From assembly GCA_020736575.1 (NCBI GenBank), contig JAGPYM010000002.1:1240001-1304000 (forward strand): a DNA stretch of 64,000 nt. Direction: 5' to 3'. Position 1 is the stretch's first letter; the number at the start of each line of letters is the position of its first letter. The translations under genes and the position numbers were made by a program. This document shows, piece by piece, positions 34,575-46,263 of this stretch. The notes under the pieces were generated by a model. It saw only the letters and a list, made by a program, of their open reading frames with translations. It did no database searches and had not been told where the DNA came from. Source of the stretch: Thelonectria olida. Taxonomy: Eukaryota; Ascomycota; Sordariomycetes; Hypocreales; Nectriaceae.

Positions 34575-35508
34575 ATGGCGTCCCGCATGGTCCGAAGCGC
34601 CGTCGGTACGTTTGCAGCTTCCTCACGAACCGTCATCTCGTCAATTGGCGCGACTCACGCCCTCTAACCCTCTCCTTGCAGGCGCTCCCCTCCTCCGACC
34701 TGTTCTCGCCAGCCGAGCCGCCCCTGCCATCTCCGCTGCCGCCGTTCGATACACGAGCAATGTCCCCGCCGAGGAGCCCAAGAAGAAGGCCCAGAGCCTC
34801 ATCGACGCCATCCCCGGCAACAACCTGTTCAGCAAGAGCGCCATCCTGAGCAGCGTCGCCGGTATCAGCATCTACGGCCTCAGCAACGAGTACTACGTCA
34901 TGAACGAGGAGACCATCATCGCAGTCTGCTTGCTCTCCGTCTGGGGTGGTTTGATCAAGTACGGTGGCCCTGCCTACAAGGAGTGGGCTGAGGCTCAGAA
35001 CGCCAAGATCAAGGGCATTCTCAACAGCGCTCGCGCCGACCACACCGAGGCCGTCAAGGGTCGCATTGAGGACGTTAAGCAGATGGGCACCGTTGTTGAG
35101 GTCACCAAGAACCTCTTCGAGGTTTCCAAGGTAAATATGAGATGCAGTTGGATCCGGTATAGTTCATATACTGACGGGCGCTTCTCAGGAAACCGCCAAG
35201 CTTGAGGCTCAGGCCTTCGAGCTCGAGCAGCAGACTGCCATTGCTGCTGAGGCCAAGTCCGTCCTTGACTCTTGGGTCCGATACGAGAGCCAGGTCAAGC
35301 AGCGACAACAGCGTGAGCTTGCCTCGTCCATCATTGCCAAGGTTCAGAAGGAGCTTGAGAACCCTAAGGTTCTCCAGCAGATCCTCCAGCAGAGCGTGGC
35401 CGATGTCGAGAGTACGTGCAATCCAGGCTCAATTCATTGAATTCGTTCAATTGAATGTTAATTGCTAACCAATTGCTTACAGAGATCGTCGCCGCCAAGG
35501 CTCAATAA
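34575..35508 (+). CDS. atp4: ATP4, mitochondrial F1Fo-ATP synthase subunit b
   Basis: Four exons, join(34575..34605, 34682..35130, 35189..35411, 35483..35508), 242 residues; introns are 76, 58 and 71 nt. The last exon is 26 nt (K-IVAAKAQ-stop). Residues 1-~40 form an Arg/Ala-rich mitochondrial presequence (MASRMVRSAVG...RAAPAISAAAVRY). Two hydrophobic segments (AILSSVAGISIYGLSNEYYV and ETIIAVCLLSVWGGLIKYGG) are the membrane spans. The remainder is a charged helix (EWAEAQNAKIKGIL, QVKQRQQRELASSIIAKVQKELE) that forms the peripheral stalk linking Fo to the F1 head. ATP14, another subunit of the same complex, is also in this window (59933-60684). Confidence 0.95.
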
Positions 35509-35990
35509 ATCACCTACCGCTAGAGTCTCGATACACGGATTCCACGGTTTCCCTTTGTACCCACCCTGTGTCATTACACCACCTGTGCATTAGCCGAATC
35601 AATCAATCAAGACCCTAGTTTCCGCATTGCTGGATTTCTGCATTGGCCGGAGAGCTATTTCAACCGTGATGCTCTTTGAGCTTGAGCTTGTGGTGTTGTG
35701 ATGTTGTATCTTCGGACGCTCGGAGCTTTTGAATGCCTGTCGGAAAAGATCGGGATCTCCGATATCGCCGTCCCCTGAGCGACAGCAAAAACAACCAAAT
35801 AGCTCACCAATGTAAAGAAACGGGCATTAATTGACCGCGAATTTTTTTTTTAAAACAAGCATTTGATTTCATATTATCGCAAACGAAATGATTGTTTGTT
35901 GAACGTCCATATTTCCACCACACTCGCAATTGGCAATTGAATTGACACATGCATGAGTCATCATTTTGACATGGTAAGTACCTATGACAG
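35509..35990. other. Intergenic region after ATP4
   Basis: 482 bp: ATP4 3' UTR, a T/A run (~35849-35860), then sequence adjoining the dehydrogenase remnant. No gene is seen. Confidence 0.5.
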
Positions 35991-36372
35991 TTAAATAAGT
36001 AGAGGGAGGAAAGCCTTGGTGACCATGGCGGTACCAACGACCTTGGGGTTGTAGATGGCTTGCATACGCTCGCGGAGGGGCGATGTCGTAGCCCGAGATG
36101 GCGCTGTTGTTGATGAGGACGCCCTGGAGGTCAAACTCTGCTTCAACGGTGTCTAAAGCAGCTTGAATCCTTTCGTCCGAGGTGAAGTCGAAGATGAAGA
36201 TAAATACATGGAGGCCATTCACTTGGAAGGGGAGTGTGGCTTCTGTGCCGGCGTTGGGATGGCGGCCGGAGAGGATGATGCAGTAGTCTGCGCTCGGCGG
36301 AGAGCTGTTTGACGACTTCTAAGCCAATGCAATGGTTGGCGCCGGTGGTCGGGGAGGCGAGGATGAAGGCAT
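35991..36372 (-). pseudogene. Decayed short-chain dehydrogenase/reductase (SDR)
   Basis: Pieces of one SDR N-terminal half occur in order but in different frames. Piece 1: ILASPTTGANHCIGLEVVKQLS, where the Rossmann motif TGxxxGIG has Cys in place of the second Gly. Piece 2, after a shift near 36285-36300: an IILSGRHP strand, then DFTSDERIQAALDTVEAEF and VLINNSAISGYDIAP, equivalent to the NNAG strand. Piece 3, after a shift near 36070-36080: a segment like RERMQAIYNPKVVGTAMVTKAFLPLL ending at a stop. The start ATG (36372) also appears one base out of frame. The catalytic YxxxK half is absent. About 127 codons remain of a usual ~245. The relics are clearly readable, so decay is probably recent. 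It lies between ATP4 and SLD5. Confidence 0.8.
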
Positions 36373-36681
36373 TGCTGAGGAGGTCGATCTGCAGGACCCT
36401 AATCATTACGGCAACTTGCCAGGCCTGATACCCTTTACACCTCCGATTGAAAGGGCATCATGTTCTCGACCGTCGAAGTCATCGCGCAATCTTCGGCTCG
36501 GCCGTCTTCGTGTCGCCTTTTTCTTCGTCGACCTCTTGTTTTTTCTTAATTTCAAGTAGGAATAGGTAGAGCCTCGAAACCAAGCTAAGGCTGGTTTCCT
36601 CAGGCTGCGTTGGCTTGACACTTTGAGTATGACAAAGAGATGGTGCCTGTTATGAGAGCATTTCTTGAATCGCTGGAAGCG
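36373..36681. other. Spacer between SDR pseudogene and SLD5
   Basis: 309 bp; no supported gene. It includes the SLD5 3' UTR and a T-rich stretch near 36515-36545. Confidence 0.5.
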
Positions 36682-37407
36682 TCACACGAGCTCGGCATCC
36701 CCTTCATCCACAAGGGGCTTTGCGCTGGACCATCTCAGAATGAGAATGTCACCGTTCTCAGCAGGTAACGTGTTGTCGTTGTCAGTGCCCATGCCGTGGA
36801 CATCTCGATCTCGCAGCATGCGAATAAAGACCGTAGTGTCCAGGTCAGGCGTGTCAATCATGCTCACGTTGCCGCCTGTATCGTTGAGGTTCTGCAGCTC
36901 CTGCGGGAGCGACGATAGGAAGGAAGAAAGGTAGTGATTGTGCAACAGGGCCTGATGTCTCGTGGCGTATGCCACTTCGGTGGGAGAGAGACGGCCTCGG
37001 AGTTCTTGACTCGATAGGTAGTGCAATGTGTGTTTGTCGACTTTTGCGATTCTTGCCCTGAGATAGCTTCTCACAAGAAACTTGTATCTTTCCAGCTCTG
37101 TTTGGATGACAATGAGGGCGAAATTAGTCTTGGGGTCCATGTCACCCGTCATGTCCTCGACTTTTTCGATCTGCGATTTGATTTGGTCATTGACGCGCTC
37201 AATCAGGCCATCCCTGGGCCACCTATGACCGGAGTCAGACACAATATTGGGCGTTTTCCGGGGCATTTTTCGTGTAACTCACTCCAAGAGCTCAGGCGTA
37301 GAGCGTTCGGCGATCCAGAGACGCGTCAAAGCTTGCAAGTCGCGCGTGTTGGAAGGCACCGAGTGAGAGGAGGGGTCTACCTCTCTGAGGATATCGTCAA
37401 TGTCCAT
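36682..37407 (-). CDS. sld5: SLD5, GINS complex subunit
   Basis: Two exons, complement(36682..37222, 37283..37407), 221 residues; the 60-nt intron (GTGAGT...TAG) joins [14 protein letters not shown]. The start [11 protein letters not shown] and the helical A domain ([78 protein letters not shown]) match Sld5. The C-terminal beta-rich B domain reads [18 protein letters not shown] and ends in a short tail. GINS (Sld5-Psf1-Psf2-Psf3) joins Cdc45 and MCM2-7 in the replicative CMG helicase. An ATG 9 codons upstream in the same frame (MTRKTIDV...) is possible; I chose the conserved MDIDDIL start. It is in tandem (-) with the FAR-17a-like gene upstream. Confidence 0.92.
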
Positions 37408-37845
37408 GACGTCAATGGTTTTCCTTGTAATTATTGGTGTTGTAGGTGAGCTGGGATGAGGAGAGGAGCGACTCGCGTCGGTAAGAATTGGGCGATGGTG
37501 GTGGGGTTGAGTCTTGCATGAGATGAGGTGGTGAATGTGGTTGCCCACCAAAGCGGGGGCGCTTCGTAGTGAATTCCCCGCCAATATCATGGAGAATTTG
37601 TAGACTTTGCAACTATACATCTTCTCACCGTGTCGGCGGCATAATATCACTCGTTCAATTCGAATCACTTGGGATGATTGGATGAGCTTTATTGTATTGA
37701 AAACCAATCGTTAATCATTTTATCCTCTTCTCTCTCTATGGCTTTTCGTAGGCTCTATGGAGAGCTTTCTCAACTACAGGCTCTATCTCTAACAGCTAGT
37801 GGTTCTAGTCGAATATCTGTCTAGGTAGGTGAGTTATGTGGCAAT
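37408..37845. other. Spacer upstream of SLD5
   Basis: 438 bp holding the SLD5 promoter and the 3' end of the FAR-17a-like gene. Contains a CT-rich tract (~37720-37740). No gene is seen. Confidence 0.5.
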
Positions 37846-38607
37846 TTATTCAATCTTCTTGAGAGGTTTGTAGGCTTCATGCCGGGATTTCTCGTAGCCA
37901 TTGACCTTGGCATACAACCATTTCAAACCAGAAGACGACACCGTAACCAAGGCTGCAGAAAAGGTGAAGAGGAGAACACGCTGCGCTGTTGAGAGAAGCT
38001 CGAAGAGAGGGTAAGGATACCTGCAATTGTCAGTACTCAGTTTCCTTGTACACAAAATGAACCAATAATGAGCTCACCATCCATTGTGGCTGAAGCAGAG
38101 CTCGACCCAATACCAGTACGCAAAAGCCAGAGTGGTGCTAAGTGTCATGACTGCGTATACGGGAATTGTCCAAGGAGGGCTAAAGAAGACGAGGTCTAGC
38201 GTCAAGAAGACAGCTGGAGCTAGATGAAAGCCCAGGTCCGGCAGAAGGCCCAGGCCCATCTCATCCGGCATTAATAGACTTGTATCGATGAAGCGAATCC
38301 CCCAGTATAAAATCGAGATGACCACCTCTAGGGGAGTAGCAAGCACTGCAACAGCATTTTTGATCTCGAATAAGGCAGGGATCAGGGTCAGATCGGCCAA
38401 AATGCCAGAGACAAAGGCGACTAGAGATGCAGTGAGGCCGATGATTGTGAGAAACTGGAAATGCCATCCATAAGCCTCAGATAGGGGAGTCTCCCATGCC
38501 GTCAAGAAGTGGAAGTTGTAGCTAAAGGATGCTGCACCGAGGACATGGAGGAGCAGGGACAAGGACCGAGATGGCGACGATAGTCGCTGAAGAGGATGAA
38601 GGGCCAT
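37846..38607 (-). CDS. FAR-17a/AIG1-like integral membrane protein
   Basis: Two exons, complement(37846..38020, 38078..38607), 234 residues; the 57-nt intron (GTGAGC...CAG) splits FSHNGW|YPYPLFE. About six membrane helices are visible, with the family landmarks YNFHFL, EAYGWHFQFLTIIGL, EVVISILYWGIRFID, DLGFHLAPAVFLTLDLVFFSPPW and the near-C-terminal WVELCFSHNGWYPYPLFE. In animal AIG1/ADTRP, a Thr and a His in these helices hydrolyse fatty-acid esters of hydroxy fatty acids. The His in DLGFHLAP is present, so a lipid-hydrolase role is inferred, not shown. The frame stays open upstream to an ATG at 38781, which would add a 58-residue hydrophobic-then-Ser/Pro leader. I chose 38607 (MALHPLQRL) because the family begins there. 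Confidence 0.85.
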
Positions 38608-39065
38608 TGGAATAACTTGAGACAAGAAAACAGTAACGTTATCAACAACAGGTGAGAATGAAGATGAAGATGGAGGCTTGCAAAAGGAACGCGTCGTTGT
38701 CGTAATTCCCGGGGTCTCGGGAGCAAGTGAAAGAGCGAGAACAAGGAATACCACATGCGAAAGCTCCGAAATGGTGGTCAAACAGCTGCTTTATTGGGTC
38801 ATGACCCAGTAAAGAACCATCGATGGATAGGTCATGGCCTCAGCGGTTACAGGGGGGAGCTACAAGCCACACTTCCCCGTATTGCCCAACGTGCGCCACA
38901 CGAGGCTGAAGCTTCAAGGTCGCGTCGCATTTGAACATTGTTTTAGCGACTGAAAAGTATCCCCGGCACAACCAGCTTCTAGAAACACTACGACGCTCGA
39001 ATTTCTAGCCTTTGATATTCTTGGGTATCCTAATTAGCCTCGCTGCAACTTTCAAGACCGTCGAA
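38608..39065. promoter_or_regulatory. Divergent promoter FAR-17a-like gene / PPWD1-type cyclophilin
   Basis: 458 bp between divergent starts. No clear TATA or known motif. Part may encode an alternative N terminus of the minus-strand gene. Confidence 0.4.
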
Positions 39066-41051
39066 ATGGCAACAGACTCGGCCGCCGAGGACGACAACCG
39101 CTCCCAAAAGCGCAACCACTCCGAGTATCGCGAAGATGAAGACGGTACGTGAAGATCCCCTATAGCGAGAATCATATCGCATTCCCTAATCAGCCACCCA
39201 GATAGCTCCTCCGACGATGACATGGGCCCCCAGTTGCCTTCCGAAGCACCAAAGAAGAAGCGCCGAGTCTTGCCCCACGAGAAGCTCTACGTCGCAGCTC
39301 TCCCCAAGGCGACCCGATACTCGAAATCATTGATGCACAAGGAGCAAATTCTATTCACGACCTGGACACCCCTCACCGACTTCCTCATTACCTCCTCCAT
39401 CGATGGAGTCGTCAAGTTCTGGAAAAAGATCGCTCAGAATATTGAATTTGTCAAGGAGTTCAAGGCGCACAATGGCGAGATCAAGTCTGTCTCTGTGAGC
39501 AAGGACGGCCGTAACTTCGCAACTGCAGGCGCCGACGAGACGATAAAGATATTCGACGTTATGACCTTCGACCTTCTATCCATGGTCTCTGTTGGCTACA
39601 TACCCAATTGTGTCTGTTGGGTCCACACCAAAGGAGCTTCTCTGCCATTGCTGGCCGTTTCCGAGCAATCGAAACCATTGATACACATCTACGATGGCAG
39701 GGGAGAGAAGGAAGAGCCAATCCATACGCTCAAGGGCTTGCATAGAAGCCCTGTGCACCTGATGGCCTTTAACGAGGCCTACGACTGCGTGGTTTCAGCA
39801 GATGAGAAGGGCATGTTGGAGTACTGGCGACCGAACGGAAATTATGAGAAGCCTAGCGAGGTTTTCGAATACAAGAGCTCAACAAATCTCTTTGACTTCA
39901 AGAAGGCCAAGTCAGTACCGTCATGTCTGACCATCTCTCCCAACGGGAAGCAACTGGCGACCTTATCCCTCCCGGACCGCAAAATCCGCGTCTTCGACTT
40001 TGCAACTGCGAAACTATATCGCACATACGACGAGTCCCTCGAGGCCCTTGAGGAGATGCATCGGTCAGGGACGGCAACACACAAGCTAGACAATGTGGAG
40101 TTTGGGAGGAGGACAGCTCACGAGAGAGAAATCGAGTCCGACACACTCAAGAACAAGTCCAATGTCATCTTTGATGAATCCGGCAACTTCATCATTTACG
40201 GTTCTATGCTGGGAGTCAAGGTCCTAAACACATACACGAACCAAGTAGTCAAGGTATATGGCAAAGACGAGAGCATCCGAGCTATGAACCTTGCCATCTA
40301 CCAGGGCCAGCCTCAGAAGAAAGGTGTGATGACGGTGGACATGGGTGCATCCAGTAACCCCTTACTCCAAGAGGCCGAAACTCGCGATCCCATCTTGGTG
40401 ACGACTGGTGTTGGAAAGGTCCGTTTCTACATGTTCACCAACGAGGATGATGTCTCCAAGTCAACCAGAGACGTTCAAAACGAGCGACCAACGGTTCTCG
40501 GTCAGAAGAAGGACACCAAGGCCAAGGCCACAGAGACGGGTACGGGAGCTATCCTTCACACAAACTATGGCGACATCCACATCCGACTCTTTCCTGATGC
40601 TGCGCCGAAGACGGTTGAGAACTTTGTCACTCACTCTAAGAGCGGTTATTACAACAACACCATTTTCCACAGAGTGATTCGCAAGTTTATGATTCAAGGA
40701 GGAGACCCGTTGGGTGACGGAACTGGAGGCGAGAGCATCTGGGGAAGGGAGTTTGAGGACGAGTTCAGTAGTCTGAAGCACGACAAGCCCTACACAGTCA
40801 GCATGGCCAACGCGGGACCCAACTCCAACGGCAGTCAGTTCTTCATCACGACGGAGAAGACGGTAAGTTCTGATGCTCTTTTCCTCTTGAACAATGACTG
40901 ACGTTGATGATAGCCGTGGCTGGACGGGAAACACACCATCTTTGGACGAGCGACGCAAGGATTTGATGTGATACACAAGATTGAGGGTGCGAGAACGCAC
41001 AAGGAGAAGCCAGAGGAAGACATTAAGATCTTGAACATTGAGATTGTGTGA
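39066..41051 (+). CDS. PPWD1-type WD40-cyclophilin peptidyl-prolyl isomerase
   Basis: Three exons, join(39066..39144, 39202..40862, 40914..41051), 625 residues; introns are 57 and 51 nt. An acidic/basic N terminus with a nuclear-localisation-like KKKRR precedes four or more WD40 repeats ([61 protein letters not shown]). A cyclophilin domain follows (residues ~465-625; [23 protein letters not shown]). Active-site residues are in place: Arg and Phe in [14 protein letters not shown], Gln in the same stretch, GSQFFIT, and [11 protein letters not shown] with the Trp and His. The human homologue PPWD1 is a spliceosome-associated nuclear isomerase, and that role is inferred here. The second intron lies inside the cyclophilin domain just before PWLDGKHT. 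Confidence 0.93.
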
Positions 41052-41277
41052 GGAAAAGTAGGGACAGAAGAGAAGAGTAGATGCGGCACCGGGTCCGTGT
41101 GAGACGTGATTGGCAACGAACAGCACAAGGATTGGAGTGCAATAAGATTCACGAAAGACAGGCCAACGTTAATACGACTGCCGATGTAATTTTTGTTAAC
41201 CAATGAGGTCATATCGCTTAGACCCGTGGCTCCAATTTTGGCGATGCAACTGCAAGGACTGAGACGGCGTTGTGCAG

Positions 41278-41340
41278 GCATGTCAAAAGCGAGTCAAAAG
41301 CATGTCAAAAGCGAGTCAAAAGCATGTCAAAAGCATGTCA
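41278..41340. repeat. 11-bp minisatellite with alternating variants
   Basis: About 5.7 units. GCATGTCAAAA and GCGAGTCAAAA alternate as A-B-A-B-A-A', so a 22-bp higher-order unit is visible. It lies 226 bp past the PPWD1-type stop codon. Confidence 0.9.
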
Positions 41341-41900
41341 ATTTTCAGCCCTTGCCTTGACAAGCTTGTGATGAAGCCGATATCGTTCAGAGGCAAGGGT
41401 AGGTGGTTGGGTATTGCACGTGCCCTTCCATGGCTTCAGGCTTGACTGGCACGTGTATTCACCTACCTACCTCAAACTGGTGTTCTTACCGCGGACAAAC
41501 GAAGCAATGGGCCTTACCTCTCAGTTAGGAGTGGCAAGGTATTTACACAGACACAAGTTGAGCCCTGACAGAGCCGGGGAACCTATTCCATACAAGGAAA
41601 CAAAGTTTTCCATCCGTCTTCTAGTCGCAACGGGAGAAGACGTGTTCAACTGCTATTCTCAGTTGGCGGTGGTCTGTAGCGTCGCGATGCCCGGACATCC
41701 AGACTTTTCCAGCAGTATCCGGCCTGCAGCTCATGGTGTCCAGTGGTGTCATGGCGGGGGTTCTTGACCGGACCTCCGCCAATCAGTGCCCCGCTGTTCA
41801 AAAGCCGCCTCCGTTCCGGGGGTTTAATTAATTGAGCAACACAAGGGAAGGGTGGGTGTGACACACATGTACACCGACGACCGGCCGGCGCAAAGGGTAA

Positions 41901-41926
41901 GTGTGTGTGTGTGTGTGTGTGTGTGT
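41901..41926. repeat. (GT)13 microsatellite
   Basis: Uninterrupted GT dinucleotide run ~190 bp upstream of the ARO3 start codon, within or next to its leader. Confidence 0.95.
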
Positions 41927-42111
41927 CTAGGTATTTTTCTTCACTGACCCCTTCCTCCTCCTCTTTCTCTTCAATTTTTTCTTCAGATCTGCTCTGTGTG
42001 AATATCTTCTTTCCTCAAGTCGTGGATTGAATTGTCTTGATTCTTTTGATTTTCTCCCAAAAAGTTACCCACCTTATACCCTAATCGCCCCCCCCCCAAA
42101 ACACCGTCATC

Positions 42112-43456
<1,345 letters not shown>

Positions 43457-44103
43457 GCCCAACGCCTACCTTGTTATTTGCAGTGCGCTGACTCCTATTG
43501 AGTTGAGAAATGGAAAAGGACGGTTTAGTATCGGATGTGTACAGTCGTAATTTCTGCCCCTTGACATCGCGCACGGGAGCTGCATCTTGCTGGGACTGGT
43601 CGGCGCATTTCATTGCTGAAAGTTGAGGGCTGGAGTTTATTGGGAATGTCTTTAAGGGATAGATAAAAGCGACAAAACGCGATTGAGCGAGATGCGCTTA
43701 GGTTCATGTGAGGGAAAAATAAAATTCAAGCATCTGGCGATGGGAAGATTCGACGACGATGATATCGTGTACTGTTTAGTCTAGTCTAGCGCACTGTACG
43801 TTGGTGCACAGAATTTGGGGGCGATGCGCGAAAGCATTGTTCGTTAATCACACTGTACAACCTGAGCTCTCTCTAGGTTCCATTGCTGGCGTTTTCCATT
43901 CTCCCGAGTCGCGGCCTCTTCCTTCTGCCACCTCAACACCTTCCGCCATCACCCGTGTCCTGGTACCCCTGCGACGTCAACCGCTTCAATTTACTCGTGA
44001 ACGATTCTTGGCCACCGTATCTATTTTCTCCAGTCGATTTTACACCTAGTCTCAACACTTCCATTCGCTTTTCTTCACCAGACGCGGTTGTCGACTCGCA
44101 GCG
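43457..44103. promoter_or_regulatory. Spacer ARO3 / IEC1-like gene
   Basis: 647 bp holding the ARO3 3' UTR and the promoter plus CT-rich leader of the next gene. No gene is supported. Confidence 0.5.
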
Positions 44104-45202
44104 ATGGCTCGCGACTACACGCCCCCCGAGTCCCCATTGTCCTCGATGGATGAATCAGAGCCTTACGAGGAGGAGGCGCACGAAGAGGAGGATACTACAC
44201 GACCCTTGAAGCGTCAGAGAGTCGATGCCGGTTCCACGACATCCTCAGCCGTCGTCCCTGACGCGGAGCCCGAGACGGTACCAGAGCCTGACCCCCTCGA
44301 GGGCATGTCAGATGTTTCTTCCGATACTTCGGGCGATATCCCCAGCTCGCCGATTAACGCGCGACTGGATGAGGAGGATTTCCAGGACCAGGTCACTGTT
44401 TGCGACTGGGACGGCTGTCCAGCTGGTGATCAGGGCAACATGGATAAGCTCGTTGAACACATCCACAACTCCCACATCGAGAATCGGCAGAAGAAGTACA
44501 CGTGCGAATGGAGGAGTTGCAACCGAAAGGGTTTGCCTCATGCGAGCGGCTACGCCCTGAAGGCGCACATGCGCAGCCACACGAGAGAGAAGCCATTCTA
44601 CTGTTACTTGCCTGGTATGATGAATTGTGCATGCACAGCAATGGACCAAAACTAACAAAGACTTAGAATGTGATAGGTCGTTTACTAGGTCTGATGCGTT
44701 GGCGAAACACATGCGAACGGTGCACGAAACTGAGGCACTTCGACCATCCGACCCGGTGCCCAAATCGATGCAGTCGGGACCTGTAAAAGGCAGCAAGCTC
44801 AAGATTATCATCAAAACCCCTCAATCACACGGAAATCAGGATGACGGGGATGACATTGCCAATGGCGACGAACACAATGCGGAGTACTTCACGCCTCTTA
44901 CTGAAGAGATGTTCGACCACGAAGAGCTGGCATTCCCCGTCGACAAGCTCTACCGCAAGTGCTACTGGGAGTCAAAGTGGGCGGATGAAGTTGGAGAAGC
45001 GCTGAAGAAGGAGTGCAAAGCTTGGGAGGACGTATACTACCAGGAGTGGCTCGAGAAGGAGGTTCTTCTTGCTCAAGTGATCAAGAGTGAGGTAGACTGG
45101 CACGGGAGGCGGCAGGCTATTCTTTCTGGAACTGCCGATGTGAAGGTCCCCGTCGAAAGTGTTGAGAAGGAGGCCCACGTGGGAGAGAAAGAGAAGGCAT
45201 AG
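44104..45202 (+). CDS. iec1: C2H2 zinc-finger protein, IEC1-like (INO80 complex subunit)
   Basis: Two exons, join(44104..44614, 44667..45202), 348 residues; the 52-nt intron (GTATGA, branch ACTAAC, TTAG) splits CYLPE|CDRSF between the cysteines of the third finger. An acidic N terminus (residues 1-~95) is followed by three C2H2 fingers: CDWDGC...HIHNSH, CEWRSC...HMRSH and C-x4-C...KHMRTVH, the first two with GLI/YY1-type spacing. The C-terminal part has a conserved-looking helical block (FPVDKLYRKCYWESKWADEVGEALKKECKAWEDVYYQEWLEKEVLL). Fission-yeast Iec1 is a YY1-like subunit of the INO80 chromatin remodeller. The assignment is from finger arrangement plus the C-terminal block and is probable, not certain. 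Confidence 0.75.
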
Positions 45203-45556
45203 GTTGCTTCGGCGAGGGGGAGACTGATGGGATCCTGTCTAGTGCATCGTGGTATGTTGCTCGAGAGAACGGGCCCAAGGAAGTAGAAGTTCCACGACTC
45301 AAAGACATATTGGGTGCAAGGGCGATAATGCGAGAGGGTGTCAGGCTACGGCGTTTGAGGGCTTTGTAATATCACAAGTTTACAGAGGGGAGTTGATGGA
45401 GTCAGCTAGGGATTATGGGGATACAAGTATCTGAAGAAGGGAAACGAACGGGCTTGCTTTATTGTATTTTTATCCTATTTTTCAAACCTTGAGGCATCAG
45501 TGCCAAGCAGCGCCGAAAGTGTTTTGTTCCAACAAGTCTAGTATCCAATGCAGGAG
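45203..45556. other. Convergent 3' region IEC1-like / 172-aa membrane protein
   Basis: 354 bp between convergent stops. Short AT-rich words such as TATTGTATTTTTATCC (45461-45476) could be poly(A) signals. Nothing else is seen. Confidence 0.5.
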
Positions 45557-46263
45557 TTACAGAGCCTTCTTCTTTGCGCGGTACGACTCGGAGTTCTTGA
45601 AGGGAAAGCCGCTGGTGCTCTGGTCGAAATGGTGGTATCGACTGGTCATGGCCTTGTCGCCGGCAAACATGACGCAGTACAGGGCAAATGCGCCAAAGAT
45701 GGAGCTGCCGAGGCAGCCGAGCACGTAGCCCATCTCGCCGGTCCAGCTGTAGCGGCTGTAGCAGTAGAAGGCGGCTGTGGCATGGTGGACCGTCGAGATG
45801 ACGAGGGCGGCGTTGGCGTATGGGGAGATTTCGTCGGGCTTGGCTGTGGAGGGAGCTTTGGGTCAGTGGTTGAAAAGAAAACGGGAGCTAGGGAGTGGGG
45901 GTGTGTACCGTCTGCGGCAGAAGTCAGAGGAATGGCTCCAGAGAGGACGACGACGACGAGGCCGAGGGTTAGGAGGGCGAAACCCAGGGAGCGGGCAAAG
46001 TAGATTTCCAGTGCTGGGTGTTGTTAGTACACGGGCATTGGCATGAAAGGGCGGGATGGGCTGGCGAGGGAGAACTCACAGCTTGCTGGCTCATATTCAG
46101 GACGTAGAAGAGAGCCGATAAAGGACGGCCATAGAATGAGAGGGACGGCCTGCGTGCTCAACCAGGCGAGGTTGCCGAAGCTGTATGTTGCGATGGCGGC
46201 CTGTGGGTGACAAGGGTCAGTTGGTGTTGTGCTCTGTGCTTGGGAATGGCCACATACACTCAT
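45557..46263 (-). CDS. Predicted four-helix membrane protein, 172 aa, unknown function
   Basis: Proposed model complement(45557..45843, 45909..46013, 46080..46200, 46258..46263). The first coding exon is only 6 nt (ATG AGT), then introns of 57, 66 and 65 nt with good GT/AG ends and an ACTAAC branch in intron 2. The protein has four hydrophobic helices (LAWLSTQAVPLILWPSFIGSLL; SLGFALLTLGLVVVVLSGAIPL; YANAALVISTVHHATAAFYCY; MGYVLGCLGSSIFGAFALYCVMF). It ends in a polar tail with SRYHHFDQSTSGFPFKN and a C-terminal KKKAL that could act as an ER retrieval-type dibasic signal. I do not recognise a named family. Support is from exact frame closure over four exons, regular helix spacing and splice signals. 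Confidence 0.75.

Larger units (their letters stand above)
41052..42111. promoter_or_regulatory. Spacer and long leader upstream of ARO3
   Basis: 1.06 kb. Contains an 11-bp minisatellite (41278-41340), CACGTG E-boxes near 41417 and 41450, a (GT)13 tract (41901-41926), a CT-rich leader and a C10 run (42088-42097) just before the ARO3 ATG. No protein gene is supported. Confidence 0.5.
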
